A stretch of 64,000 nt of DNA from CAVPJC01 sp963705155 (GTDB taxonomy: Bacteria > Chloroflexota > Anaerolineae > Anaerolineales > UBA4823). The stretch lies in NCBI GenBank assembly GCA_963705155.1, contig CAVPJC010000013.1:563083-627082 (forward strand), in the 5' to 3' direction. Of this stretch, positions 19,446 through 29,190 are shown piece after piece. Numbering within the stretch: position 1 is the stretch's first letter; the number at the start of each line of letters is the position of its first letter. The notes below the pieces were generated by a model. That model was not told the DNA's origin. It ran no database searches and saw only the letters and a program-made list of their open reading frames with translations. The position numbers were made by a program, and so were the translations under genes.

Positions 19446-20381
19446 TTATTTCCGGATCACCTCGTAGCAGCTTGAATGGACGGGACTTTCACACTTTTGA
19501 AACTCGAACTCAAGGGTGGAGTGATTGATATGAAAGCGATCAGCCAGTTTTTCTTTGACGGCGTGCCGCAAGGCAGTCATCTGGTCAACATCTCCCTCCT
19601 GAATGACGATGTGCGCTTCAAGGCTGGCGTGGTTCTCATCCAACTGCCATACATGCAGATGGTGAACATCGCAAATGGTAGGGATAGACTTGACTTCGAC
19701 AATGATCTGGTTGATGTCAAGACCTTCAGGCACAGCCTGCATGAGGATGTTGATGGTCTGGCGCAGCAAGCGCATGCTGTGAAAAAGGATGTAGAGTGAG
19801 ATGAAGGCGGTTAGAAGGGCATCGATGAAGTAAATCTGGTATTGTATGATCAAGATGGCGCCGATCACGACACCCACGGAAGACACCAAATCGCCGATGA
19901 TGTGGATGAATGCGCTGCGGATATTGAGGCTGTTTTTTGACTGCCGGTAGAGCAGCAACGCGGTGAGCAGATTAGCCATAAGCCCAATGGATGCTACTGC
20001 CAGCATCACGGGTCCCTGGATGGGTTGAGGGTTCAGATAGCGCTCGACCGCTTCGCGGATCAAAAAAAGCGCAATAATAACCAGAGTGAGTAGATTGATC
20101 AGCGCGCCGATAATTTGGGCCCGGCGATAGCCGAAGGTGTTTCTGCGGTCTGGCTGCCGGTCGGAAATGCGAATGGCGATGAAACTGACCGCCAGCGAAG
20201 CGGTATCGCTGAAGTTATGGAGAGCATCGGAAAGGAGGGATAGACTTCCGGATAAGACCCCGCCGATAATTTCCGCTACTGTGATGATGAAGTTTAATAA
20301 GATGGATCCTGCCAGGCGAATGGAGGCAGTTTCATCCACAGGATTAAGCTGATTGTGTCTATGTTGGTGTACGTCTGACAT
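19446..20381 (-). CDS. Cation diffusion facilitator family transporter (CzcD/ZitB-like)
   Basis: Six-helix divalent metal/proton antiporter of 311 residues. The His-rich N-terminus (MSDVHQHRHNQ) and the metal-site motifs HNFSD in TM2 and HIIGD in TM5 are typical of zinc-type CDF proteins. The C-terminal cytoplasmic ferredoxin-like domain (DVHHLHVWQLDENHASLEAH) is complete. It is divergent from the nucleoside phosphorylase gene, with about 50 bases between them. Zinc is the likeliest ion, by family. Confidence 0.92.
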   Translation of the reverse strand: MSDVHQHRHNQLNPVDETASIRLAGSILLNFIITVAEIIGGVLSGSLSLLSDALHNFSDTASLAVSFIAIRISDRQPDRRNTFGYRRAQIIGALINLLTLVIIALFLIREAVERYLNPQPIQGPVMLAVASIGLMANLLTALLLYRQSKNSLNIRSAFIHIIGDLVSSVGVVIGAILIIQYQIYFIDALLTAFISLYILFHSMRLLRQTINILMQAVPEGLDINQIIVEVKSIPTICDVHHLHVWQLDENHASLEAHIVIQEGDVDQMTALRHAVKEKLADRFHINHSTLEFEFQKCESPVHSSCYEVIRK

Positions 20382-20434
20382 GAAATCTCCGTTGTAATAT
20401 ATGGATTATAATGCATTCCAACCTGGAGAGAACC

Positions 20435-21748
20435 ATGCGAGCTGTTGACATTATCATTAAGAAACGCGATGGATGCGAGCTAACCCGGGAGGAGATCGTT
20501 TATTTCATCCAGGGTTACACACGCGGTGAAATTCCCGATTACCAGGCTGCCGCCTGGGCGATGGCCATCCTGTTGAGGGGTATGTCACCTGAGGAGACAA
20601 CCGACCTGACCCTGGCCATGGCAAACTCCGGTGAGATACTGGATCTTTCGAGTGTGGTGCCGGTGGCTGTGGATAAACACTCCACAGGCGGGGTGGGTGA
20701 CAAGACAACGCTGGTGGCCGAGCCGGTCGTGGCCGCTTGCGGACTTCCTGTTGGGAAAATGTCGGGGAGAGGGCTGGGTTTCAGCGGAGGGACACTGGAT
20801 AAGATGGAGTCCATCCCGGGATACCGGACCAATCTGAGCACACAGGAGTTCATGGATCAGCTGGGGCGCATCGGCCTGGTGCTGACCGGGCAGAGCGCAG
20901 ACCTGGCGCCTGCAGACGGCAAACTCTACGCCCTGCGCGATGTAACCGGCACCGTGCAATCCATCCCGCTGATTGCATCCTCTGTGATGAGCAAGAAAAT
21001 TGCCGCCGGCGCACAGGCCATCGTATTGGATGTGAAATTAGGGCTGGGGGCGTTTATGCCAGATGTGGATCAGGCCCGCCAGCTGGCTGAGCGGATGGTA
21101 TCGATTGCACATCTGGCCGGTCGGAAGGCGGTGGCGCTGCTATCGGATATGAACCAGCCCCTGGGATGTGCGGTGGGGAATGCCCTGGAGGTAAAAGAGG
21201 CGATCCAAACGCTGCAGGGCGGAGGCCCTGGTGATTTCAGAGAACACTGCCTGGTGGTCGCCGGTCATTTGCTGGCTTTGGGCGGTGTGGCGCAGGATGA
21301 GACTGCAGGCCGCGGGATGGCAGAAACTGCCTTGAAGAACGGCAAAGGCTGGGAGAAGTTCCGCACGCTGGTTCAGGCCCAGGGTGGGGATGTGCGCTTT
21401 ATCGATGAGCCGGAGCGTTTGCCTGCCGCCCGGCTGGTGGAAAACGTACCCGCTCCAAGGAGCGGGTATCTGAAGCAAATCCATGCGCGCGAAGTGGGCG
21501 AAGCGGCTGTCCAGCTTGGAGCAGGACGAGAAAAAAAAGGCGATCCGATTGATTATGGTGTGGGGATCGAGATCCACCACAAGGTGGGGGATCGGGTGGA
21601 AAAAGGCGAAACGCTTTTCTCTATCCACGCCGCGGACGAAGCCCGCCTCAAAGAAGGGCGTGAGCGCCTGCTGGCTGCGCACGCGTGGAGCGATGAGCCT
21701 GTGGCAAGGCTCCCATTATTTTATGAAGTGATCAAAGACGAGAAGTGA
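20435..21748 (+). CDS. pdp: Pyrimidine-nucleoside phosphorylase
   Basis: Phosphorolyses uridine and thymidine for salvage. The ATG at 20435 (MRAVDIIIKKRDGCEL) has a GGAGAG site and is preferred over the in-frame ATG 24 bases upstream. The signature region reads SGRGLGFSGGTLDK, with the phosphate-binding VDKHSTGGVGDKTT and SVMSKKIAAGA. The 437-residue length and the C-terminal alpha/beta domain (GVGIEIHHKVGDRV) match the family. Thymidine phosphorylase (DeoA) is the close alternative; the Pdp-like N-terminus tips the call. Confidence 0.9.
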   Translation: MRAVDIIIKKRDGCELTREEIVYFIQGYTRGEIPDYQAAAWAMAILLRGMSPEETTDLTLAMANSGEILDLSSVVPVAVDKHSTGGVGDKTTLVAEPVVAACGLPVGKMSGRGLGFSGGTLDKMESIPGYRTNLSTQEFMDQLGRIGLVLTGQSADLAPADGKLYALRDVTGTVQSIPLIASSVMSKKIAAGAQAIVLDVKLGLGAFMPDVDQARQLAERMVSIAHLAGRKAVALLSDMNQPLGCAVGNALEVKEAIQTLQGGGPGDFREHCLVVAGHLLALGGVAQDETAGRGMAETALKNGKGWEKFRTLVQAQGGDVRFIDEPERLPAARLVENVPAPRSGYLKQIHAREVGEAAVQLGAGREKKGDPIDYGVGIEIHHKVGDRVEKGETLFSIHAADEARLKEGRERLLAAHAWSDEPVARLPLFYEVIKDEK

Positions 21749-21777
21749 CCGCCAGGATTTTCTGAATTCCTACCGGT

Positions 21778-22848
21778 TTATCTGCCTGTGTTGATGGCAG
21801 CCTGCAGCAGCTTGCCGGGCTGGCGGGCGTATACTTGAGGGTCGATTGAGCCGTTGGTTAAAGCCAGCAAAGTTTGGGTCAGCCAACGGTTCACCGGGGT
21901 TGGTACGCCGGCATCGACCCCCCGGCGTACCACAACGCCATTGAGGTACTCGATCTCACTTTGACCGCGCCCGCTGTGCAGGTCGATGTGAAATGACGGC
22001 ATTTTACCGCCGCGGCCGCCGCCGACGGCTTTTTTAATGACCGGCCGGGAAATGGCTGCCGGCAGGCGCCGGACGGCCAGAGCCAGGGCGACAACCGGCG
22101 TCGCTGGCAAATCGACGACATGGATGCCCAGAGCATCCATCACCCGCAGCGCCTCGCGCATTTGCTCCAGTTCCAACCGGTACAGGCCCGGGTGGTCGAA
22201 GATCTCAGCCGGGGTCATATCCAGAATGGCCGAAGTGGCGTTGGCCAGCAGGTTGATCAACATTTTGGACCATTTCATATCCCGATCATTTGCGTATAGC
22301 CGGGCGTTCAAGCCGGCTTTGTTCAACGCCTGGTGCAGCGGCTGTGAAACGGGATGGGCGCTGTGTACGCCCAGGCCGCGCAGCCTTTCAAGCACAATGC
22401 TGCCCGGGCCGCGCCGGCCGATGGCGCTGGTGACGGTTCCGGCGATGACTTTACCTGCACCCAAAACGGAAGCCAGGGCGGCTTCGTTTTCAACACCATT
22501 GGAAAGACAGAGTACCGGAGGGATGGAGGCGGCGTGTTCTTGAAGCTGCTGGACCGCCGTGAGGGTATCGAAGGATTTCAGAGCGTAGATTGCGGCATCG
22601 AACGGACCCAGGGCGAGGGCTTCTTCTATCGAGGTCACCAGGATTGGATGCTGGAGAGACTGCTCCTGGTCTTTTATTCTCAGATGAAGCCCGGACTGCC
22701 GGACGATTTGAGCGACATCGGGGCGTTCCAGGAAGACGACCGGATAACCCTGTAAGGCAAGGCTGCCGCCGATATAAGTGCCGATTGCGCCTGCTCCGAA
22801 GACCAGGAAACGCAGCGGGGCGTCACGGGTGGTGGTTGTCGAGGTCAT
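21778..22848 (-). CDS. panE: Ketopantoate reductase family protein
   Basis: NADPH-dependent reduction of 2-dehydropantoate to pantoate (CoA synthesis) is the family reaction. The N-terminal Rossmann motif reads FGAGAIGTYIGG; ALKSFDT, CLSNGVENE, a catalytic-type Lys in KWSKMLINLLAN and the C-terminal SEIEYLNG motif with its conserved Glu are all present. Start is the ATG at 22848, or an ATG at 22893 that overlaps the end of the upstream phosphatase gene and would couple the two. Last gene of the fmt-lysA-phosphatase-panE run. Other roles of ApbA/PanE paralogues cannot be excluded. Confidence 0.85.
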   Translation of the reverse strand: MTSTTTTRDAPLRFLVFGAGAIGTYIGGSLALQGYPVVFLERPDVAQIVRQSGLHLRIKDQEQSLQHPILVTSIEEALALGPFDAAIYALKSFDTLTAVQQLQEHAASIPPVLCLSNGVENEAALASVLGAGKVIAGTVTSAIGRRGPGSIVLERLRGLGVHSAHPVSQPLHQALNKAGLNARLYANDRDMKWSKMLINLLANATSAILDMTPAEIFDHPGLYRLELEQMREALRVMDALGIHVVDLPATPVVALALAVRRLPAAISRPVIKKAVGGGRGGKMPSFHIDLHSGRGQSEIEYLNGVVVRRGVDAGVPTPVNRWLTQTLLALTNGSIDPQVYARQPGKLLQAAINTGR

Positions 22849-22885
22849 TTTTTTCTCACGGATTGGGTTGATCGGCGACCGGGTT

Positions 22886-23539
22886 TTATTCATCCTGGAA
22901 TGGCCAGTGACTGCGGTCATTGAGGCCGAGAACCGCCCATTTATGTTGGGCGGGCGTGTAGGTGAGGGTGGCGAAAGCGGCATTGCCAAAGCGAAAGCGG
23001 GGGCCGTAAAAATTGGCCTGCGGGGTGATGCCCAGGATGGCATAAAAAACCATGTTCAAGAGGCCGCCGTGGGATACCACCAGGTAATTGCCCGGCGGAC
23101 GGTTGACCAATGACTGCACGGCGCGCCCGGCTCGCAGATACAGCTCCCACTGGCTCTCACCGGTTTGTCCGATGGGCTGGTAGGGATGGAAAAAATCCGG
23201 GCGCGGGTAAAGTTCGGCGGCGTCTTCCGGGCGCAAACCGGAGAGCACGCCGACATCCCGTTCCATCCAGAGTGGATCCAATTCAAGGGGCTGGTGTAGA
23301 CGGGCGGTCAGGATTTCGGCGGTTTGACGCGCCCGCGCCAGGGGGCTGGAAATGACCAGATCATAGTGGGCGGCTTCGCTCGACCAACGGTCTGCCAGAG
23401 CGCTCACCTGCTCCCGGCCGGTTTCGGTGAGGGGAAAATCGGACTGGCCCTGGTGCAGGCCGTCGGCATTCCCCACGGATTGTCCGTGACGCAGCAGGCG
23501 GATGGAAAAAATCGTGTGGTTTGGATTGGCTGCAAACAT
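22886..23539 (-). CDS. Histidine phosphatase family protein (phosphoglycerate mutase-like)
   Basis: 217-residue two-His phosphatase. The catalytic motif LRHGQSVGNADG, the LTETGREQVSALA helix, SSPLARARQTAEIL, the acidic residue in MERDVGVLSGL and the second His in VVSHGGLLNMV are all present. The ATG at 23539 lies one base past the lysA stop. The substrate is not predictable; cofactor-dependent mutases and broad-specificity phosphatases share these motifs. Its position in the fmt-lysA-panE run suggests co-transcription only. Confidence 0.88.
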   Translation of the reverse strand: MFAANPNHTIFSIRLLRHGQSVGNADGLHQGQSDFPLTETGREQVSALADRWSSEAAHYDLVISSPLARARQTAEILTARLHQPLELDPLWMERDVGVLSGLRPEDAAELYPRPDFFHPYQPIGQTGESQWELYLRAGRAVQSLVNRPPGNYLVVSHGGLLNMVFYAILGITPQANFYGPRFRFGNAAFATLTYTPAQHKWAVLGLNDRSHWPFQDE

Positions 23540-23540
23540 A

Positions 23541-24880
23541 TTATGACAAGGGGTGATCGCGGCGGAGCAGGTCTTGCGGTGTTTCACGCTCCTGGATGAG
23601 CAGCGCCTGACCTAAATCGAGCCACAGGACGGCCGGTTTGCAGGCGCCGTTGTAATTGCTGCCCATGCTCAGGTGGTAGGCGCCGCTGACGGGTACGGCA
23701 ATCAGCTCACCCGGCTGCATTTCAGGCATGGGCAGGTCTTCGATGAGCACATCTCCGCTTTCGCAGAAGGGGCCGCCGAACCAGGCGGGTGTGCTGGCAG
23801 GGCGATCGGGGCTGATGACCGGCAGGGCAGAATAACGGGCGCCGTACAGGGCCGGGCGGGGGTTATCCGCCATGCCGCCATCGATGAGCAGCCAGCGGCG
23901 GCTGGCGCTGTGCTTGACCGCGCCCAGCCGGTATACAGCTACTCCCGCCCTGGCAACCAGGCTCCGGCCCGGTTCCAACTGCAGGCGCGGCAGGTTTATC
24001 TGGCGGCGCTGACAGCCGGCTACAGACCTGCCGGCAGACAAACTCGACATAGGCGTCAATCGAGGGGTGGGGCAGCCCGGTTTCGTGATAGGCTACCCCC
24101 CAACCGCCGCCGGGGCACAGCACTTCCGGCAGCCAGCCCAGGCTGCTGTACGCTTCCTGGATGAAATCCAGGACGGAATCGATGGCGACGCCCACCGGGG
24201 CGGGTTCGTGGAAATGCGAGCCCTGGTGAAAATGAATGCCGGTGACATTCAAACCGGACTGGAGGCACATTATAGAGCCTGCAGGGCCTCGGTGTAATCC
24301 ATGCCGAATTTGCTGTCCGATTGGCCGGTCTGGGTGTAGGCATGGGTTTGAACCGGCAAACCCGGGCGCAAACGCAGCCAGAGATGCGGGAAAAGGGCGT
24401 GGTTTCCCTGAAAGCGGGCTTGCAGGCGTTCCAACTCTAACAGGTTGTCCACCACGATGGTTCCGGCAAAGGAAACGGCGGCATCCAGATCAGCCGGGCT
24501 TTTGTTGACGCCGTGCACCAGAATCTGCTCAGGCGGCAGGCCGGCAGCGGCAGCAATGCCGATTTCCCCGCGGCCGGTGCAGTCGACCCACAAATCCTGG
24601 CGCTGCGCCCACTGTGCGATGGCGGTGCACAGAAAGGCCTTGCCGGCGTAGGTGATGCCCGAGGCGGCGGGGTAAAAGCGCTCGAGCGCCTGGCGATAGG
24701 CGGCGACCGCTCCATCCAGCGTGAAGCGATCGAAGAGGTAGAGGGGCGTACCAAACTGATCCGCAAGCCGGCCGAGATCACACCCGGCAATTTCGAGGTG
24801 GGGACTCCCTCACTCGTGTTGAGCTGCGTCGTATCCGGGAAGAGGGGCAGGCGAAGCCGGGCGAGGTCGGTCTGGCTCAT
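23541..24880 (-). CDS. lysA: Diaminopimelate decarboxylase-like PLP enzyme, multiply frameshifted
   Basis: Group IV decarboxylase; LysA makes lysine from meso-diaminopimelate. The ATG at 24880 overlaps the fmt stop (ATGA). Pieces in three frames assemble in order: FGTPLYLFDRFTLDGAV and the PLP lysine region TYAGKAF; GRGEIGIAAAAGLPPEQIL; KFGMDYTEAL; GIHFHQGSH; CPGGGWGVAY; then ARAGVAVYRLG, GPFCESGDVL and GAYHLSMGSNYNG. Shifts lie near 24800 (a C run one base short), 24270 and 24030. The reconstructed length of about 445 residues is normal. Conserved sequence on both sides of each break argues for sequence errors rather than decay. Ornithine or arginine decarboxylase relatives are less likely. 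Confidence 0.85.
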
Positions 24881-25806
24881 GGCTGGTGAGGGGGCTGGTT
24901 CCACTGGCGGGCGCCCTGCAGGAAGACCTTGCCGGGCATGCTCTTCTTGCCGGCAGGCTGGACTTCATCGAGCACGAGCAGGCCGCTGGCGGTTCCAACG
25001 GCGGGCAGGTCCGCATGGATGACGGTTTGCCCGGGGAGCGCAGTGATATCGCCAACGGCGCTGGCGCGGTGGATTTTCAACGGCTGCCCGGACCAGAGCA
25101 TAAACGCCCCGGGCCACGGGTTGAAGGCGCGCACACGGCGGGCAAGCAGCTCTGCGGGCTGGGAGAAATCCAGCCTGCCGTCGTCTTTGTTCAGCAGCGG
25201 GGCATAGGTAGCCAGGGCTTCATCCTGCGCCTGCAGCGGAAGCTCACCACGCAGATAAGGGGGCAGGGTCTCCAGCAGCAGGCCGGCTCCGATCTGGGCC
25301 AGCCTTTCACCCAGGGATTGGGCGGTGTCATCGGGCAGGATGGGGATGGAGCGTTGGGCCAGCCAGGGGCCGGTATCGACGCCGGGATCGAGGCGCATGA
25401 TGGTGACGCCGGTGTGGTCATCGCCGTTCAGGATGGCAGCCGGGATAGGGGCCGCGCCGCGCCAGCGCGGCAGCAGCGAGGCGTGCACATTGATGCAGCC
25501 ATAAACGGGCAAATCCAGGAAGACCGGGCGCAATATCTTGCCGAAGGCAACCACGACGATGAGCTCCGGGTTCCAGGCCTGGATCTGCTGCAATACCTCG
25601 GGATCCTTCATTTTTTCGGGCTGGATGACCGGGATGGCGAGCGCCTGGGCCAGGATTTTGACCGGCGGCGGGGTCAGCAGGCGGCCGCGGCCGGCGGGCC
25701 GGTCGGGCTGGGTGACCACGCCAACGACGTTGTACCGGCCGGCAAGCGCCTGCAGGGTGGGCAGGGCGAATTCAGGAGAGCCCATGAAAACGGTGCGTGG
25801 GTTCAT
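24877..25806 (-). CDS. fmt: Methionyl-tRNA formyltransferase
   Basis: Formylates initiator Met-tRNA using 10-formyl-THF. The start at 25806 (MNPRTVFMGSPEFALPTLQAL) matches the family exactly. The catalytic GART region is present, with INVHASLLPRWRGAAPI and the DPGVDTGP loop; the C-terminal anticodon-arm domain begins at RVRAFNPWPGAF. The length of 309 residues is typical and the frame is intact. First gene of a four-gene operon with overlaps or one-base gaps. No def gene is adjacent here. Confidence 0.96.
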   Translation of the reverse strand: MNPRTVFMGSPEFALPTLQALAGRYNVVGVVTQPDRPAGRGRLLTPPPVKILAQALAIPVIQPEKMKDPEVLQQIQAWNPELIVVVAFGKILRPVFLDLPVYGCINVHASLLPRWRGAAPIPAAILNGDDHTGVTIMRLDPGVDTGPWLAQRSIPILPDDTAQSLGERLAQIGAGLLLETLPPYLRGELPLQAQDEALATYAPLLNKDDGRLDFSQPAELLARRVRAFNPWPGAFMLWSGQPLKIHRASAVGDITALPGQTVIHADLPAVGTASGLLVLDEVQPAGKKSMPGKVFLQGARQWNQPPHQP

Positions 25807-25863
25807 GGGTGTGATTTTAGCACAGGTTTGCCCTGTTTGAATGAAAGCAGGCGTCAAAAAGAA

Positions 25864-25897
25864 GGTGCAGCCTTGCGGATAGCCACAAAGTTGCACC
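25864..25897 (-). terminator. Bidirectional terminator hairpin between the hydrolase gene and fmt
   Basis: Arms GGTGCA and TGCACC enclose a 22-base loop. A run of eight T residues follows on the plus strand and TTCTTTTT on the minus strand. It ends the hydrolase transcript before fmt. Confidence 0.6.
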
Positions 25898-26006
25898 ATT
25901 TTTTTTGAAGTAGAGCTATTGTGTAGGGCGTGTGGGAAGGTTTTTGATAGTTCTCTGTATGTGAAAAGATCTTTTCTGCCTAAAGGAGGCATGTATTACA
26001 CATTAT

Positions 26007-26923
26007 TCAAGATAGTTTGTTTGACTTTGTGATGGACAATAGCCATTTCAACGCTAGATCATAATCACACCACTCGTGAAGTTGCCATCGTTCTTTTTTT
26101 TCAAATTCACCTGTGCCATGAGTAAGCGTGTGGTTAAATTCTGCAATAGGACTAATATTCGAAATCCTCTTAATTGATTGGTATAAACGATAAGAGTGAA
26201 TTGTTTCTTGCTCGGGTACGATCAGGTCTTTTTCACTCCAATACAACAAAATCGGCATTTTCAATAGACTACTTGAGTAATGTATAGGACTGCGTTCAGC
26301 ATAAAGAGCCGGTACTTCATCAGGAGTCCTCCAACCTCCTTAACGATCCTTTGATCAGTCCCAAACGCCTGAATCTCTTCAATCTCACTAGTTGCCAATG
26401 ATCTCTGCCAGACAGCGAGATCAATGATCGGATTAAATGCCACTGTCGCAGCGATAATCTCTGGATGGACACCCGCCATAACCAGGGCTTCTTGCCCTCC
26501 CATGCTGAGACCACAGGTATAGATCCGTTGATGATCGATATGCACCCCGATTACTTCGATTTCATCAATTAATTGAAGCATGTCGGATATCTGCTCAGGA
26601 GAGGCCAAAGAACAAAGATCTACCACTCGGTGATGACCATGTGGCATAACAATTCCGACATTATAGATATCTGCCAGACCGTACCACCCCGGGTGATACC
26701 CCCTGAATAAACCTTTTAGGCCACCGTGGTAATCCTCTTCTGCTGTCCATGTAATCGGATGAGGTGCCAGGATTAACTGGATTTTTTGGGTAGTATATCG
26801 TGCAGGTAGATATAGATCTGCCACTTGTATTGAATTATCCGCCCTGGAAGTAAACTGAATCTTTTTATTAATCGAAAGGATCCGGAGGTAAATCTGCGGG
26901 GGCTCGATTAAATAACATCCCAA
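26007..26923 (-). CDS. Alpha/beta hydrolase (prolyl oligopeptidase/dienelactone hydrolase-like), frameshifted
   Basis: Serine hydrolase of about 305 residues in two frames. The first frame carries an N-terminal beta-rich stretch, the oxyanion-type HPITWTAEEDYHGG region and the nucleophile elbow CGLSMGGQEA. The second carries the acid in YWSEKDLIVPEQE and a likely catalytic His in FNHTLTHG. One missing base near 26325 joins them through EVPALYAERSPIHYSSSLLK. The gene is AT-rich compared with its neighbours, so it may have been acquired. It lies just downstream of an IS insertion. The substrate is unknown. Confidence 0.7.
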
Positions 26924-26980
26924 TCACCCATGAGGAATTTCTAATATCGAAAAAAGCTACTTTTTATATACACCATATTC

Positions 26981-27989
26981 GGGTCTTATGCTAGTTGAAA
27001 ACCATTGACAAAAAGTCCTCTGACGTTATATTGGGAAGTTGCCGCAACCCAAAAACGCCGGAGGACCACCCCAATGATAAACGACTTTTCAGATTTCTGC
27101 TTGTGGATGTACGTCATCGTGGATGACATTTGGCAACAAATCGCTCCTTTATTTGATCGGCCTGGGTCCTGCACCCGTATGCAGCGACAGCGAGTTGATC
27201 AGCATGGCTTTGATTGGCGAATGTCGTGGCTGGAACCTGGAAACCGAAATGTTAAGCCAATGGCGAGAATATCGCCATTTGTTTCCCAACATTCCAACCC
27301 AAAGCCGTTTCAATCGTCGTCGACGAAATTTGATGTATGCCTTCAACCTGATCCGCCAGGTGATCTTGAAAAGCCTGGATATTGCTTAGGATCGGCAGTG
27401 TGTGATCGACAGCTTGCCTTTGCCGGTGGTTCAGTTCTATCTGGTGCCCAGTTCGACGGGCGATTGGCGAGCTTTTGAAGCCACTTACGGCAAAGTGCCT
27501 TCGAAAAAGCAGACCATCTTCGGCTTCAAGCTGCACTTGCTCATCACCTTGGGTGGATTGATCCTCGATTTCGAATTGGCCCCAGCCAATGTCAATGATC
27601 TGGAAGTCGGTTTTGAAATGCTTTGCGAACATACCGACTTGAGCGTTTTGGGTGATAAGGCTTACATCAGCGCCGATAAAGCCGCCGAACTCTTCGCCAA
27701 CAACCGCATCCGGCTGATGACCCTGCCACGCCGCAATCAGAAAGTTCAAATGCCCGCAAAACAACGCACTTTTCTGAATGGCGTTCGACAAATGATCGAA
27801 ACCGTCAATCATCAGCTTTCCGAGATGTTCCAGATCGAGATCAATCACGCTCATACCTTCTGGGGCCTATGTACCAGGCTTTACACCAAATTGACCGCAC
27901 ATACTTTGTGCATTTACATCAACCGTTTATTGGGCAAGCCAGAGTTCTTGCAGATCAAGTCTCTGGCTTTCCCAATTAGCATAAGACCC
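26981..27989 (+). mobile_element. IS982-family insertion sequence, complete but decayed
   Basis: About 1,009 bases bounded by 17-bp inverted ends: GGGTCTTATGCTAGTTG at 26981-26997 and its complement with one mismatch at 27973-27989. The flanks carry a 5-bp direct repeat, TATTC, at 26976-26980 and 27990-27994. Size, end sequences and transposase all fit IS982. Removing the element and one TATTC copy lets the neighbouring methyltransferase gene read on to a natural C-terminus. Confidence 0.85.
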
Positions 27990-27998
27990 TATTCATAA
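27074..27998 (+). pseudogene. IS982-family transposase, inactivated
   Basis: Single DDE-type transposase broken by a frameshift near 27165 and an in-frame TAG at 27387-27389, where the family has Gln (DIAQDRQCVIDSLP). Motifs on both sides are strong: SDSELISMAL, TQSRFNRRRR, CVIDSLPLPVVQF, TIFGFKLHLLITL, VLGDKAYIS and HAHTFWGLCARLYTK-like sequence close to the family. Reading continues through the right inverted repeat to a stop in the flank. A nonsense change is not a homopolymer error, so real decay is plausible. Transposition would need a helper copy. Confidence 0.88.
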
Positions 27999-29134
27999 CA
28001 AGTATCGAACATGGCCAGGATGTTTTCTGCCGGGATCATATTCTGGATATTATGGATATTGGCAAAAACATATCCCCCGCCCGGTGCTAGTGCATCAATA
28101 TTCCTTCGGGTTTGGTCGACAACTTGCTGTTTCGTCCCAAAAGGTAAGACGGACTGGCAATCACAGGCTCCACCCCAGAACACGATGTCTTTCCCAAAAT
28201 CGTGCTTCAATCCAACCGGATCCATCCCTGCTGCGGAGATTTGAACTGGATTGAGTATGTCAACTCCCACCTCGATCAGTGACGGGATAAAAGGTCGGGC
28301 TGCTCCACAACAATGAAAGAAGATCTTTGCTTTAGTCATGGAATGGACTTTATCAAAAAGATTCCTATATAACGGTTGGATATATTTTTTATACCAATCG
28401 AGGCTACCAGAGGACCATTTTGCCCGCTTAGGTCATCCCAATAAACATATACATCCAAGATATCGCCTATCTCCTCAAGCATTCGGATGGTCGTTTGAGA
28501 ATAAAGCTCATACATCTTGTTCAATACTGCTTCAGAGAATTTTGGATCTGAACCAATCCCAGTGAACCATTCAACCATGGGCATTATGCGCGCGGGTTGC
28601 TCGAAGATCCCACCCCCAAACAAGGGACAAACCATAAGGACACGATCCTTTTTGAGCGCCTGGAGGCAATTCTCTCGCAATCGCCTGAAACGACCTTCGT
28701 CGAGAGGATCTGGCCAGGCATCATAATTTAAGGAAATCGCCCAGTTCTCCCTTTTGAATAGGGAATTCCCGAAAATCAAAATAATGTCCATCTTTTGGAT
28801 GAAACAACCTTGTGCCCCATTGATCCAGATAAGTATCGTATCTATCACCATGCTCGAATTTCAAGGTGTAGGTGTCCGGATCTCCCAAATTCACCATGAT
28901 GGTATCCGAATGAAACCGATCAATGACCATTTCATCCGGAATGGCAAACCCCATGATGGCTGCTCCACCGAGATCAAAGATGGATTGTCCAATCGGTTGC
29001 AAGCCGATCAGTTTTCGCACTTCGTCATAAGCTTGCCAACAAATTCCGGTAACGGTCGTCCCGGAGAAATCGATCGGCACCCGGTCAGGTTCCGTGTGGT
29101 TCAAGCTGGCTAACAGGCGCTCTCTGGAGTTCAT
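27989..29134 (-). pseudogene. Uroporphyrinogen decarboxylase-like (MtaA/CmuA type) methyltransferase, frameshifted and clipped by the IS
   Basis: Three frames assemble to about 380 residues of the URO-D superfamily, which includes methylcobalamin-dependent methyltransferases. The N-terminus reads MNSRERLLASLNHTEPDRVP, the middle has KKDRVLMVCPLFGGGIFEQP, and the C-terminal part has the zinc-type motif FFHCCGAARPFIPSLIEVG and ENILAMFDTCYE. Shifts lie near 28740 and 28400, each fixed by one base. The final codons are missing because IS982 inserted there; its edge supplies the present stop. The substrate is unknown. The neighbouring FGGY kinase on the same strand suggests a catabolic operon (inference). 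Confidence 0.8.
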
Positions 29135-29190
29135 CAGATATTCCTTAAAAATTGTCAGGTTAATTTATTACATCATGAAAGACATGGTTT

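Noticed and set aside
27387..27389. In-frame TAG in the IS982 transposase as a recoding event
   Set aside because: The element also has a frameshift, the TAG replaces a Gln codon by one transition, and IS982 is not known to use readthrough; simple inactivation is enough.
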